NCBI GenBank assembly: GCA_900548465.1
Contig: URKY01000007.1
Location: forward strand, 12,943 to 76,942
Source: an uncultured Eubacterium sp.
GTDB lineage: Bacteria > Bacillota > Clostridia > Lachnospirales > Lachnospiraceae
Direction: 5' to 3'
DNA length: 64,000 bases
The position numbers and the translations under genes are program-made. This document shows, in pieces, positions 53,154 to 62,514 of the stretch. Positions within the stretch are counted from its first letter, which is position 1, and each line of letters opens with the position of its first letter. The notes under the pieces were generated by a model. The model worked only from the letters and a program-made list of their open reading frames with translations, ran no database searches and had not been told where the DNA came from.

Positions 53154-55505
53154 ATGAAGTTATCAGAATTAAAAGAAAACCAAAGCGGGATGATTGTTAA
53201 TGTGGGCGGTGAGGGCCAGCTACGACGTCATTTTCTGGATATGGGACTAATTCAGGGAGTAAAAATTGAATACGTAAAGAAAGCACCAATGGGTGACCCT
53301 ATTGAATACAGAATATGGGGATATGAACTTACTCTTAGAAAAGATGATGCAGAGTGCATAGAAATAGATTTGCTGATGGACAGTGAGGAACCACTTAAGA
53401 CCGAAGAAAAAACAGAATATAATTCAACGAAACATCCACATATAGGTGAAGCAGGAATTTATCATGTTAAGCAAAGGGGAGAACAGATTGAAAAAGGCCA
53501 GCTCATAACTTTTGGCCTTGCAGGAAATCAGAACTGTGGAAAAACAACTTTATTTAATCAGTTAACAGGCTTAAATCAGCATGTTGGCAATTTTCCCGGG
53601 GTAACGGTGGACAGGAAAGACGGACCTATCAGAGGTCAGGAGAACACTTTAGTGGTGGATTTGCCGGGAATTTATTCTATGTCTCCATATACAAGCGAGG
53701 AAATAGTATCAAGAAATTATTTCTTGGATGACAGACCAAGAGGAATAATTAATATAGTTGATGCTACTAATATTGAAAGAAACTTATATCTGACTTTACA
53801 GTTAATTGAATTAAACATTCCAATGGTATTGGCACTTAATATGATGGATGAAGTGACAACTAATGGTGGTTCAATTGACGTAAATAAATTAGAATCAAGT
53901 TTGGGAATACCTGTAGTACCTATTTCAGCAGCCAAGAATGAAGGTGTAGATGAACTTATTGAACATGCAATGCATGTGGCGATACATAGGGAACGCCCGG
54001 GAAGAATGGATTTTTGTGATGCAGAGGGCCAGGACGGCGGCGCAATTCACAGGGGCATTCATTCCATTATGCATCTTATAGATGATCATGCCCATAAAAA
54101 TCATGTTCCACTTCGTTTTGCTGCAAGCAAAATTATAGAAGGAGACACTGAAATAATAGAAAAAATTCATTTGGATGAGAATGAAAAAGAAATGATTGAA
54201 CATATTATTTTCCAAATGGAAAAAGAAAGTGAGATGGACAGACATGCAGCTTTGGCAAAAATGAGATTTACATTTATTGATAAAATCTGCAAAGATACGG
54301 TAGTTAAGCCTCATGAAAGCAAAGAGCGTGCAAGAAGTAGAAAGATAGATAAAATCCTTACGGGAAAATATACTGCATTGCCGGCATTTGCTATTATTAT
54401 GGCAATGATTTTCTGGCTTACCTTTGGTGTTATTGGCGCAGGACTTCAAAATCTTATGGATATGGGTATTGAAGCTTTAAGCAATTTATGTGAGCAGACC
54501 ATGAAGGCAGCACAGGTTAATGAAGTTATTCAGTCTCTTGTAATAAATGGAATTTTTGTTGGTGTGGGAAGTGTATTAAGTTTCCTTCCGATAATAGTTG
54601 TTTTATTTTTCTTTTTGTCAATGCTTGAAGACAGCGGTTACATGGCAAGAATTGCTTTTGTAATGGATAAACTACTTAGAAAATTAGGACTTTCAGGAAG
54701 AAGTTTTGTTCCTATGATTATTGGATTTGGATGTTCGGTCCCTGCAATTATGGCAACAAGAACTTTGCCTTCAGAGCGTGACAGAAAAATGACGATAATG
54801 CTTACACCATTTATGAGTTGCTCCGCAAAAATTCCAATTTATGCTTTGTTTGCAGCAGCATTTTTTAAGGGGAATGGTGCAATAGTAATGACAGTACTTT
54901 ATTTTACCGGGATCCTTGTAGCAATTTTGTATGCCCTGATTCTTGATAAGACAAAGTTTAAAGGTGAACCGGTTCCTTTTGTTATGGAATTACCTAATTA
55001 CAGAATGCCGGGAGCAAAAAGTGTACTGAGATTAATGTGGGATAAAGCTAAAGATTTTATAACAAGAGCTTTCACTATTATATTCCTGGCATCATTAATA
55101 ATATGGTTCTTACAGACATTTGATTTGCATTTCAATATAGTAACAGATGCAGGAAATAGTATTTTAGCAATGATTGGTGGATTTATAGCACCAATATTTA
55201 AGCCATTGGGATTTGGTGATTGGAGAGCATCAACAGCCCTCATAACAGGATTCACTGCAAAAGAGAGTGTTGTCAGTACACTAAAGGTATTACTTGGTGG
55301 TGGAGCATTGCAGACGATGTTTACAGCAAAAAGTGCCATAGTATTTCTTGTATTTACATTGTTATATACGCCTTGTGTTGCAGCGATTTCTGCAGTAAAG
55401 CGTGAACTTGGAGGTAAGTGGGCTGTCATGGTGGTTTTCCTTCAGTGTCTGGTAGCATGGATTGTAGCTTTTGTTGTAAATATAGTAGTTAATTTAATTA
55501 TCTAG
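53154..55505 (+). CDS. feoB: Ferrous iron transporter FeoA-FeoB fusion
   Basis: 783 aa. An N-terminal FeoA SH3-like domain (about 1-75), then the FeoB G protein with G1 GNQNCGKT (124-131), G2 region VTVDRKDG, G3 DLPG and G4 NMMDE. The membrane part holds the two Gate motifs with FLSMLEDSGYMARIAFVMD and GCSVPAIMATRT. FeoA and FeoB are commonly separate genes; here they are one chain. Confidence 0.96.
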   Translation: MKLSELKENQSGMIVNVGGEGQLRRHFLDMGLIQGVKIEYVKKAPMGDPIEYRIWGYELTLRKDDAECIEIDLLMDSEEPLKTEEKTEYNSTKHPHIGEAGIYHVKQRGEQIEKGQLITFGLAGNQNCGKTTLFNQLTGLNQHVGNFPGVTVDRKDGPIRGQENTLVVDLPGIYSMSPYTSEEIVSRNYFLDDRPRGIINIVDATNIERNLYLTLQLIELNIPMVLALNMMDEVTTNGGSIDVNKLESSLGIPVVPISAAKNEGVDELIEHAMHVAIHRERPGRMDFCDAEGQDGGAIHRGIHSIMHLIDDHAHKNHVPLRFAASKIIEGDTEIIEKIHLDENEKEMIEHIIFQMEKESEMDRHAALAKMRFTFIDKICKDTVVKPHESKERARSRKIDKILTGKYTALPAFAIIMAMIFWLTFGVIGAGLQNLMDMGIEALSNLCEQTMKAAQVNEVIQSLVINGIFVGVGSVLSFLPIIVVLFFFLSMLEDSGYMARIAFVMDKLLRKLGLSGRSFVPMIIGFGCSVPAIMATRTLPSERDRKMTIMLTPFMSCSAKIPIYALFAAAFFKGNGAIVMTVLYFTGILVAILYALILDKTKFKGEPVPFVMELPNYRMPGAKSVLRLMWDKAKDFITRAFTIIFLASLIIWFLQTFDLHFNIVTDAGNSILAMIGGFIAPIFKPLGFGDWRASTALITGFTAKESVVSTLKVLLGGGALQTMFTAKSAIVFLVFTLLYTPCVAAISAVKRELGGKWAVMVVFLQCLVAWIVAFVVNIVVNLII

Positions 55506-55515
55506 AAAGTTATGT

Positions 55516-55544
55516 TTGACACATGAACTTTCCTATTATATAAT
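55516..55544 (+). promoter_or_regulatory. Promoter of the aspS T-box transcript
   Basis: TTGACA (55516-55521), exact 17-nt spacer, TATAAT (55539-55544): a consensus sigma-A promoter. Confidence 0.88.
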
Positions 55545-55550
55545 CAAGTT

Positions 55551-55895
55551 TAATGGCGTTGAAGAAGAGAAGTAATCTTAATTATCGCTTACAGAGAGCA
55601 GACGGTGGTGAAAGTTCTGCAGAATGAATTAAGATGAATAACACTTTGGAGCTGCGAACCAAACACAATGTCTGATAATATTTATGCATTGTCAGTAGGG
55701 AAGCCGTGGCCGAGCGATAATCGGAAGGTTTTTAAACCTAAGAGTGGCTGCATGATATGCAGTAAATCAGGTGGTACCGCGGACAGATTAGAAATAATGA
55801 GTTCGTCCTGAAAATCAGTTTCCGGGATGAGCAAAACATAAAAAGTTAACATAAAATCATCCTAAGCAAATATGCCGGGATGATTTTTGTTTTGT
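55551..55895 (+). promoter_or_regulatory. T-box riboswitch controlling aspS
   Basis: The T-box sequence GGTGGTACCGCGG lies at 55770-55782, with the CGTCCTG end of the antiterminator after it. Stem I shows AGAGAAGTAA (5' specifier-loop side), a TCTTAATT/AATTAAGA helix and the GGTGGTGAAAG apical loop. In the 3' specifier loop TGAATAACAC places AAC (55640-55642, Asn codon) at the usual position. The terminator is AAATCATCC/GGGATGATTTTT (about 55853-55893). Uncharged tRNA should raise aspS expression. Confidence 0.92.
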
Positions 55896-55940
55896 AGGAA
55901 ACAAAAATGCACTCAATATAAAATCGAAGGGAGAAAACTA

Positions 55941-57698
55941 ATGGACGTAAACACAAACAACATTTACCGTGATGTTACAATGGATTTGATTACGGAAGCA
56001 AACGTTGGAGAAACAATGAAGATTGCAGGTTGGATTGAGAACATTCGTGACCACGGTGGCGTATCATTTATTGACCTTAGAGACATGTATGGTGTTATGC
56101 AGGTAGTAATGCGTGATACAACATTACTTGAAGGTCTTAACAAGGAGGATTGTATTTCTGTAGAAGGACCTATAGAACACAGAGATGAAGAAACATACAA
56201 TCCAAAGATTCCAACAGGAACAATTGAATTAGAAGCAAAGAAAGTTGAAGTTTTAGGAAAGGTATACAGACAGCTTCCTTTTGAAATAATGACTTCAAAA
56301 GAAACAAGAGAAGATGTCAGATTAAAATACAGATATCTTGATTTAAGAAATACAAAAGTAAAAGATAACATGATTTTCAGATCAAAGGTTATTTCTTATT
56401 TAAGACAGAAGATGACAGACATGGGATTTTTAGAAATTCAGACACCTATACTTTGTGCATCTTCACCGGAAGGAGCAAGAGATTATATAGTTCCTTCAAG
56501 AAAATTCAAAGGAAAATTTTATGCTCTTCCACAGGCACCACAGCAGTATAAACAGTTATTGATGGTGTCAGGATTTGACAAGTATTTCCAGATTGCACCT
56601 TGTTTTAGAGATGAGGATGCAAGAGCAGACCGTTCACCGGGAGAATTTTATCAGTTAGACTTTGAAATGAGTTTCGCAACTCAGGAAGATGTATTTAGAG
56701 TAGGAGAAGAAGTTCTTGCTGATACATTTAATAAGTTTGCACCTGAAGGATATGAGGTAACCCAGGCACCATTCCCTATTATCAGTTATAAGGAAGCAAT
56801 GCTTAAATACGGAACAGACAAGCCGGATCTTAGAAATCCTCTTGAAATAATAGATGTAACAGATTTCTTCCAGAGATGTACATTTAAGCCGTTCCATGGA
56901 AAGACTGTTCGTGCCATTGTTGTAAATCAGAAATTATCAAAGGGCTTCCACGAAAAGCTTCTTAAGTTCGCACAGAGCATCGGTATGGGTGGTCTTGGAT
57001 ATCTTGAAGTATTGGAAGACGGAGCATACAAGGGACCTATTGATAAATTTATTCCTGACGATATGAAGGATGAAATCAGAGAGTTGGCAGACCTTAAGGC
57101 TTTAGATACTATTTTCTTTATAGCTGACAATGAAAAGAATGCATCTCTTTATGCAGGTCAGATAAGAACAGCATTAGGCGAAAGACTTGATTTAATAGAA
57201 AAGAACAAATTTATGTTCTGTTATATTAATGACTTCCCAATGTATGAATATGATAATGAAACAAAGAAGATGATATTTACACATAATCCGTTCTCGATGC
57301 CACAAGGAGGTCTTGAGGCTTTGGAAACAAAGAATCCTGAAGAAATTCTTGCATATCAGTATGACATTGTATGTAATGGTGTTGAATTGTCATCAGGTGC
57401 TGTTAGAAACCATGATATGAAGATTATGGTTAAGGCATTTGAAATTGCAGGATATACAGAGGAAGATCTTAAAGAAAAATTTGGAGCTCTCTATAACGCA
57501 TTCCAGTTTGGTGCTCCACCACATGCAGGTATGGCACCGGGAGTTGACCGTATGATAATGCTTCTCCGCGATGAGGAAAATATTCGTGAGGTTATTCCGT
57601 TCCCAATGAATGGTAATGCCCAGGATCTTATGTGCGGTGCACCGGGAGAAGTTACTGAACAGCAGCTTAGAGAAACTCATATAAAAGTAAGAGCATAG
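55941..57698 (+). CDS. aspS: Aspartyl-tRNA synthetase
   Basis: 585 aa from the ATG at 55941 (GAAGGGAGAAAACTA precedes). Bacterial type: OB-fold anticodon domain (about 10-110), class II motifs (RSKVISYLRQKM; FRDEDARADRSPGEFYQLD), the bacterial GAD insertion (about 290-410) and motif 3 GVDRMIML. The T-box upstream seems to read Asn codon AAC, which would suit a non-discriminating enzyme that also makes Asp-tRNA(Asn) for amidation; the sequence alone does not prove this. Confidence 0.97.
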   Translation: MDVNTNNIYRDVTMDLITEANVGETMKIAGWIENIRDHGGVSFIDLRDMYGVMQVVMRDTTLLEGLNKEDCISVEGPIEHRDEETYNPKIPTGTIELEAKKVEVLGKVYRQLPFEIMTSKETREDVRLKYRYLDLRNTKVKDNMIFRSKVISYLRQKMTDMGFLEIQTPILCASSPEGARDYIVPSRKFKGKFYALPQAPQQYKQLLMVSGFDKYFQIAPCFRDEDARADRSPGEFYQLDFEMSFATQEDVFRVGEEVLADTFNKFAPEGYEVTQAPFPIISYKEAMLKYGTDKPDLRNPLEIIDVTDFFQRCTFKPFHGKTVRAIVVNQKLSKGFHEKLLKFAQSIGMGGLGYLEVLEDGAYKGPIDKFIPDDMKDEIRELADLKALDTIFFIADNEKNASLYAGQIRTALGERLDLIEKNKFMFCYINDFPMYEYDNETKKMIFTHNPFSMPQGGLEALETKNPEEILAYQYDIVCNGVELSSGAVRNHDMKIMVKAFEIAGYTEEDLKEKFGALYNAFQFGAPPHAGMAPGVDRMIMLLRDEENIREVIPFPMNGNAQDLMCGAPGEVTEQQLRETHIKVRA

Positions 57699-57720
57699 TA
57701 CAAATATATAATTATAATAT

Positions 57721-57875
57721 AAAAACAACAGAATTTACTCAGACAACAATTGGGGTATCAAAGGGCTTCAAAGCCAAGTTGACAGGTTATAGTACAGCAG
57801 TGTACGTTATGTGGGAAACATACGAAGGCGCTACAGAATACAGATTGTATACGTCGCAATTTATCTGTACATCTT
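57721..57875 (+). pseudogene. Fragment resembling the end of a surface protein
   Basis: Between aspS and the HAD gene an open frame without a start codon reads SKGFKAKLTGYSTAVYV, then WETYEGATEYRLYTS and a stop at 57873. The spacing of W and Y residues resembles an Fn3-type repeat (WxxxxGATxYxIY). Probably a leftover 3' end of a deleted exported-protein gene. Confidence 0.35.
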
Positions 57876-57934
57876 AGAAAAAGTTGCTATAATAGAGTTG
57901 CAAAAAAATAAGGTGCATAAGTGAGGAGATTGAT

Positions 57935-58594
57935 ATGTATAATACGGTAATTTTTGATTTAGATGGAACATTGCTTAATACTATAGATGATTTGGCGGAT
58001 GCAGTTAAATATATACAAAGAAAGTACGGTTATCCTGTACACAGTGTCGATGACGTCAGAAGGCATGTAGGCAACGGACTAAAATTGCTGATGGTGCGTT
58101 CACTGCCATTAGGAGAAGAAGATCCGAACTTTGAGAAGGTATTTGAAGAATTCAAGGAATATTATCAGGGACATTGTCAGATAAAGACAAGAGAATATCC
58201 GGGAATAATGGAGTTGCTAAAAGAACTAAAAGAAAGAAATATTAAGATGGCTATTGTTTCAAATAAGGCACAGGCCGCAACTTCAGAATTAAATAAAATA
58301 TATTTCAGTGATTACATTCAGATTGCAATAGGAGAAAATGAGGCAGCGGGAATAAAGAAAAAACCGGCACCTGACAGTGTCAATCATGCCCTTAAACTTC
58401 TTAATGCAAGGAAATCCGAAGCAATATATGTAGGTGATTCTGAAGTTGACCGGGAAACAGCAAAGAACTCTGAACTGCCGTGTGTATCATGCAGCTGGGG
58501 CTTTAGAGAAAGAGAACTCCTTGAAAGCCTGAATCCAATGGCAATTATAGACAAGCCTGAAGAACTGCTGGCAATAATAGACGGTAGTAAATAA
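57935..58594 (+). CDS. HAD phosphatase (phosphoglycolate phosphatase-like)
   Basis: 219 aa. HAD motif I FDLDGTLLNT (nucleophile D9), motif II VSNKA, motif III K in IKKKPAPDS, motif IV VGDSEVDRETA. A four-helix cap between 15 and 85 marks the Gph/PGP group. GTGAGGAGATTGAT precedes the ATG. Its stop codon touches foldback element 3. Confidence 0.93.
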   Translation: MYNTVIFDLDGTLLNTIDDLADAVKYIQRKYGYPVHSVDDVRRHVGNGLKLLMVRSLPLGEEDPNFEKVFEEFKEYYQGHCQIKTREYPGIMELLKELKERNIKMAIVSNKAQAATSELNKIYFSDYIQIAIGENEAAGIKKKPAPDSVNHALKLLNARKSEAIYVGDSEVDRETAKNSELPCVSCSWGFRERELLESLNPMAIIDKPEELLAIIDGSK

Positions 58595-58839
58595 AAATCC
58601 AAGAGAAAAAGGTTCCGGTCAAGAAATAAAGAAAAGAGCTAATGTTTAAAATAAGTCGTATTTCTATCTTTGCTCCGCCGCATATTAACAATTGCTCCCG
58701 CAAACTCGTCCGCAAAGCGGACTCAGACAATGCTCCGCAATTGTAGTTATGCTCGCAAAGATTACGAAATACTTCCAATCATTTTGCACATTAGCTCTTT
58801 TCTTTATTTCCTGACTGGTCCATTTTCTCTTGGATTTTT
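58594..58839. repeat. Foldback element 3 (same core as element 2)
   Basis: Arms AAAAATCCAAGAGAAAA and TTTTCTCTTGGATTTTT, continued by GAAATAAAGAAAAGAGCTAA and its complement, enclose the 138-bp core 58648-58785. The core matches element 2 reversed, with about eight differences. It fills exactly the space between the stop codons of two convergent genes, so it is probably a bidirectional terminator carrying an inserted core. Confidence 0.88.
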
Positions 58840-59509
58840 ATATTCCACAGGCTTCTTTTGCCAGCTGGTCTGCTAGGTCATTATATTTGTCACCAGAATG
58901 ACCTTTGACTTTTTGAAATGTTATGTTAACCTTTTTTCTGGCTCTGTCATAATATTTTTTGTAGGCGAGAGTGCCGGCTTTATTTGTTTTCCATTCACCG
59001 GTACACCATTTTTCAATGCCCATATAATCATAGTAAATTGTAAGGTGGGAGATGTTGTGCTCAATGGCATACTCCATAGACGCAAGGGAACCGTATATTT
59101 CACCTGCAACGTTACGCATTGAAGCCATCTCCTCATCATCAAATGAATTAGAAAGGTGAAGCTCATGTCCATTATGAAACATTACAACACCATAGCCAAA
59201 TACATTAGTTGAAGAGTTAAAACTCCCGTCAACATAGGCTACAGCCTTAACTGAATTTGAAAAAGGAATATCTGTATCAGGTGCTTCTTCGTTTTGAATA
59301 GGTGTAGTATCGTTGGTGTCAAAAGAGTCCATATTAAAAAGACTCATTTGTTTGCCGGACCATCCCATATATCCGTGAGCATCTGCTAAATTTGTAAAAC
59401 TCTTATATAAGGCACCGGGATATCCGTCTACACTGGCTTTACATTCTTCCCATGTTTCGAAAATACCGGTTGTTTTACCGACTTTCACGGCATAATATTT
59501 CTTTGCCAT
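58838..59509 (-). CDS. Ribonuclease H1-like with hybrid-binding domain
   Basis: 223 aa. An N-terminal viroplasmin/hybrid-binding domain (KKYYAVKVGKTTGIFETW, about 1-50), a spacer, then RNase H1: D in AYVDGSFN, E in NVAGEIYGS, D in IYYDYMGIEKW and a C-terminal HSGDKYNDLADQLA. It cleaves RNA in RNA-DNA hybrids. It begins 12 nt after the L,D-transpeptidase stop, so the two share a transcript. Confidence 0.93.
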   Translation of the reverse strand: MAKKYYAVKVGKTTGIFETWEECKASVDGYPGALYKSFTNLADAHGYMGWSGKQMSLFNMDSFDTNDTTPIQNEEAPDTDIPFSNSVKAVAYVDGSFNSSTNVFGYGVVMFHNGHELHLSNSFDDEEMASMRNVAGEIYGSLASMEYAIEHNISHLTIYYDYMGIEKWCTGEWKTNKAGTLAYKKYYDRARKKVNITFQKVKGHSGDKYNDLADQLAKEACGI

Positions 59510-59521
59510 AATAACTCCATT

Positions 59522-60385
59522 CTATTTTTTGTTGCTTTTCTGTTCTTTAGTAGTAGTCTTTTTGCGAGTGTTAGTTTTTTTCTTATTCTTCCAAGGGTTT
59601 CCTTTTGCAGGATCCGTAGGATCCCAGTTCTTATTTTTATTTGACTTCTTTATCTTCTTTATTTTAGGTAATGCTATTTCAGGTTCTTCATCGGGTTCAC
59701 TGTAAATAGTGACCTTTGTTCCATCATTACAATTATCGTAAATCCATTTTATATCCTTTACTCTTAAACGGACGCATCCAAGAGAAGCAGGTTTTCCTAA
59801 TTTATTGTATTCCCAATATTCTAAGGCATCGTGTTTTCCGTAGGTATAAGGGATGGAATGTAACATTATAGGTCCATAAATTCTAACTGCATACTGGGCA
59901 TATGAACCGTCAACCATAATACGCCAGTCATAGCGCTCTGATATTTTGAACTGTCCAAGAGGTGTAGATTCCGGATCTAAGCCTGTTGAACACCAAAATG
60001 TTTTGTATGGAATTGTATGTTTTCCTTCATAATCCATACCATAAACGGTAACAAAGTTTTCAGCACGGTTAACCCTAATCATATAAGGATGTTTTGCTGA
60101 AAAGTCTATAAGACTTTCAATGTTTTTGTTATTGTCAAATTCTCCGGTTTTTGAAGCATTCTTTTTCTGTTGTTTTTTTGGTAATTTTGCTTCAGTTTCA
60201 GCACCGATGGTTTCCGTTTCAGTCTCCGGGATGGTGGATTCAACAACTGCGGTAGTCGTGATTGGAGTCTGATTAAAATCACTTATTCGGGAATTATTTG
60301 TGCGAATCATCATTATAATAAAAATAGTAACAATAATTATGGTAAAAGCCCCAAGGCAGATTTGTTTTTTATATTTGTTAATCAT
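59522..60385 (-). CDS. L,D-transpeptidase (YkuD family)
   Basis: 287 aa. N-terminal membrane helix (about 9-27), Thr/Glu/Lys linker, YkuD domain (about 95-240) with HS in MLHSIPY and SLGCVRLR (catalytic C), ending in a Lys/Thr-rich tail with KKKTNTRKKTTTKEQ. Cross-links peptidoglycan via 3-3 bonds or anchors proteins. GGAGAATACTA precedes the ATG on the minus strand. Confidence 0.93.
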   Translation of the reverse strand: MINKYKKQICLGAFTIIIVTIFIIMMIRTNNSRISDFNQTPITTTAVVESTIPETETETIGAETEAKLPKKQQKKNASKTGEFDNNKNIESLIDFSAKHPYMIRVNRAENFVTVYGMDYEGKHTIPYKTFWCSTGLDPESTPLGQFKISERYDWRIMVDGSYAQYAVRIYGPIMLHSIPYTYGKHDALEYWEYNKLGKPASLGCVRLRVKDIKWIYDNCNDGTKVTIYSEPDEEPEIALPKIKKIKKSNKNKNWDPTDPAKGNPWKNKKKTNTRKKTTTKEQKSNKK

Positions 60386-60526
60386 TAGTATTCTCCATGT
60401 TTGTATTTAGTCAACATACATTTTATAATTTAATTGGTGGAAATGCAATAGAATATATATGGTAATGTAAATTAAAAAAGTGAATTCTTTTGCCGGCAAA
60501 AATGCCATGAGGAGACTTGGTATTTA

Positions 60527-60555
60527 TTGACGTAAGTTGTGGGATTTGTTATTAT
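60527..60555 (+). promoter_or_regulatory. glnA promoter
   Basis: TTGACG (60527-60532), 17-nt spacer, TATTAT (60550-60555), 35 nt before the start codon. There is no room for a leader RNA downstream of it. Confidence 0.65.
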
Positions 60556-60590
60556 TTAATAAGAATTTTCATTTTTGAGAGGAGTAAAAA

Positions 60591-61922
60591 ATGGCATATA
60601 CAAAACAGAAGATTTTAAACGTAGCACAAAGCGAGGATGTAGAATTTATCAGACTCCAGTTCACTGACCTTTTTGGAACATTAAAAAATGTTGCAATTAC
60701 TAAAAGTCAGTTAGCGAAAGCTCTTGATAACAAAATCATGTTTGATGGTTCTTCAATTGAGGGATTTGCAAGAATCGAAGAGTCAGATATGTATCTGTAT
60801 CCTGATTACGATACATTTGAGATATTACCTTTTAGACCACATCAGGGAAAAGTTGCCAGAATGATTTGTGATGTATACAAACCTGACGGCACACAGCTTG
60901 AAAATGACCCAAGATTTATTTTAAAAAGGGTTATAGGGGCAGCTGCTGAAATGGGATATAAATTTAACGTAGGTCCGGAATGTGAATTTTTCTTATTCCA
61001 TACAGATGACAATGGAAATCCGACTACAATAAGTCATGAAAAAGGAAGCTATTTTGATTTAGGTCCTACAGATCTCGGTGAAAATGCCCGTCGTGACATT
61101 GTATTAAATCTTGAAGAAATGGGATTTGAAGTTGAGGCTTCACACCATGAAGTAGCGCCGGCACAGCATGAAATTGATTTCAGATACGGTGAGGCATTGG
61201 AAACAGCAGATAAGATTATGACATACAAGCTTACAGTTAAGACAATTGCAAAGCGTCACGGATTATATGCATCATTTATGCCAAAACCAAAATATGGAGT
61301 ATGTGGTTCAGGTATGCATATTAATATGTCATTGTCAGATATGGAAGGTAACAATATATTTGCCAACCCTGATGACCCTAACGGATTAAGCAAAGAAGCA
61401 TACAGTTTTATTGCAGGAATAATGGAGCATGTGAGATCAATGACAGCCATTACTAATCCAATTGTAAATTCATATAAGAGACTGGTACCGGGATTTGAAG
61501 CTCCTACATATATTGCATGGTCAGCTACAAACAGAAGTCCTTTGGTAAGAGTTCCTGCATCAAGAGGGGCAGGAACAAGAGTAGAACTCAGATGTCCTGA
61601 CTGTGCCTGCAACCCATACCTTGCTATAGCAGTTTGTCTTGCAGCAGGTCTTGACGGTATTAAGAGAGGACTCACACCACCTGATAGTGTTCAGAAGGAC
61701 ATTTATGAAATGACAGAACAGGAAAGAGTAGAAGCCGGAATTGGTAATCTTCCAAGCAATTTATATGAAGCTATTCAGGAAATGAAAAAATCAGAATTTG
61801 TGAAAAAGGTTTTAGGAGAAGAAGTATTTAACAAATATATAAGAGCTAAAAGCGAAGAATGGGATGAATACACATCTCAGGTTACAGATTGGGAGATTGA
61901 CAGATATCTTGATCGCATCTAA
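60591..61922 (+). CDS. glnA: Glutamine synthetase type I
   Basis: Joins ammonia to glutamate, 443 aa (GSI-alpha size; no adenylylation loop tyrosine region of the beta type evident). Beta-grasp FVRLQ-type N-terminus with [10 protein letters not shown], catalytic [29 protein letters not shown] and [27 protein letters not shown] precedes the ATG. An ANTAR regulator follows 13 nt later. Confidence 0.97.
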   Translation: MAYTKQKILNVAQSEDVEFIRLQFTDLFGTLKNVAITKSQLAKALDNKIMFDGSSIEGFARIEESDMYLYPDYDTFEILPFRPHQGKVARMICDVYKPDGTQLENDPRFILKRVIGAAAEMGYKFNVGPECEFFLFHTDDNGNPTTISHEKGSYFDLGPTDLGENARRDIVLNLEEMGFEVEASHHEVAPAQHEIDFRYGEALETADKIMTYKLTVKTIAKRHGLYASFMPKPKYGVCGSGMHINMSLSDMEGNNIFANPDDPNGLSKEAYSFIAGIMEHVRSMTAITNPIVNSYKRLVPGFEAPTYIAWSATNRSPLVRVPASRGAGTRVELRCPDCACNPYLAIAVCLAAGLDGIKRGLTPPDSVQKDIYEMTEQERVEAGIGNLPSNLYEAIQEMKKSEFVKKVLGEEVFNKYIRAKSEEWDEYTSQVTDWEIDRYLDRI

Positions 61923-61935
61923 ATAGGAGGCAAAA

Positions 61936-62484
61936 TTGGCAGGAGTAATAGTAGTATTTCCGAAGCCTGAGGATAGCAAGTCGATAAAGAACCTCCTTAT
62001 TCATAACGGATACGATAACGTTTTTAGTTGTGCGACAGGTTCGAAGGCAATAACATTGGCGGATACCTTAGGTGAAGGTGTTATAATATGTGGATATAGA
62101 ATGCCGGATATGTCATATACTGATATCTATTATAATGTAGAAGGTAGGTTTGAGATGCTGCTTGTAGCATCCAGACAAAAACTATTAGATGATGATACAG
62201 GTGTTGCAATGGTTGAAATGCCTATCAAAGTTCGAGATTTTCTTAATTCTGTTGAAATGATGCAAAATAACATTTATGAAAAATACAGAAGGAAAAGAAA
62301 ATCACCCCCTAAGAGAACAGAAGAAGAGCAAAGCATTGTAGATGAGGCAAAGGCAGTTTTAATGCAAAAAAATAATATGACAGAAAATGAAGCACACAGA
62401 TACATCCAGAAAAATGCTATGGACAGTGGTAGGACAATGGTTGATACTGCAACTTCAATTCTGCAGATTATGTATAAAGAGTAA
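61936..62484 (+). CDS. ANTAR-domain regulator in the glnA operon
   Basis: 182 aa from a TTG start (TAGGAGGCAAAA precedes). The receiver-like N-terminus (1-115) has degenerate acidic residues, so it may not be phosphorylated. The C-terminal ANTAR helices run DEAKAVLMQKNNMTENEAHRYI...A. ANTAR proteins prevent transcription termination by binding paired hexaloop hairpins; the pairing with glnA in Clostridia is known. No obvious target hairpin pair is seen in the glnA leader here. Confidence 0.9.
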   Translation: MAGVIVVFPKPEDSKSIKNLLIHNGYDNVFSCATGSKAITLADTLGEGVIICGYRMPDMSYTDIYYNVEGRFEMLLVASRQKLLDDDTGVAMVEMPIKVRDFLNSVEMMQNNIYEKYRRKRKSPPKRTEEEQSIVDEAKAVLMQKNNMTENEAHRYIQKNAMDSGRTMVDTATSILQIMYKE

Positions 62485-62514
62485 ACTAACAAAGTAAGAA
62501 AGAAGGATTGAAAA

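Noticed and set aside
53925..54449. 174-codon minus-strand frame opposite feoB
   Set aside because: FeoB motifs on the plus strand are conserved throughout; antisense sequence has no family features.
58670..58876. 68-codon frame across foldback element 3
   Set aside because: Lies wholly in the hairpin core and arms, with no ribosome site.
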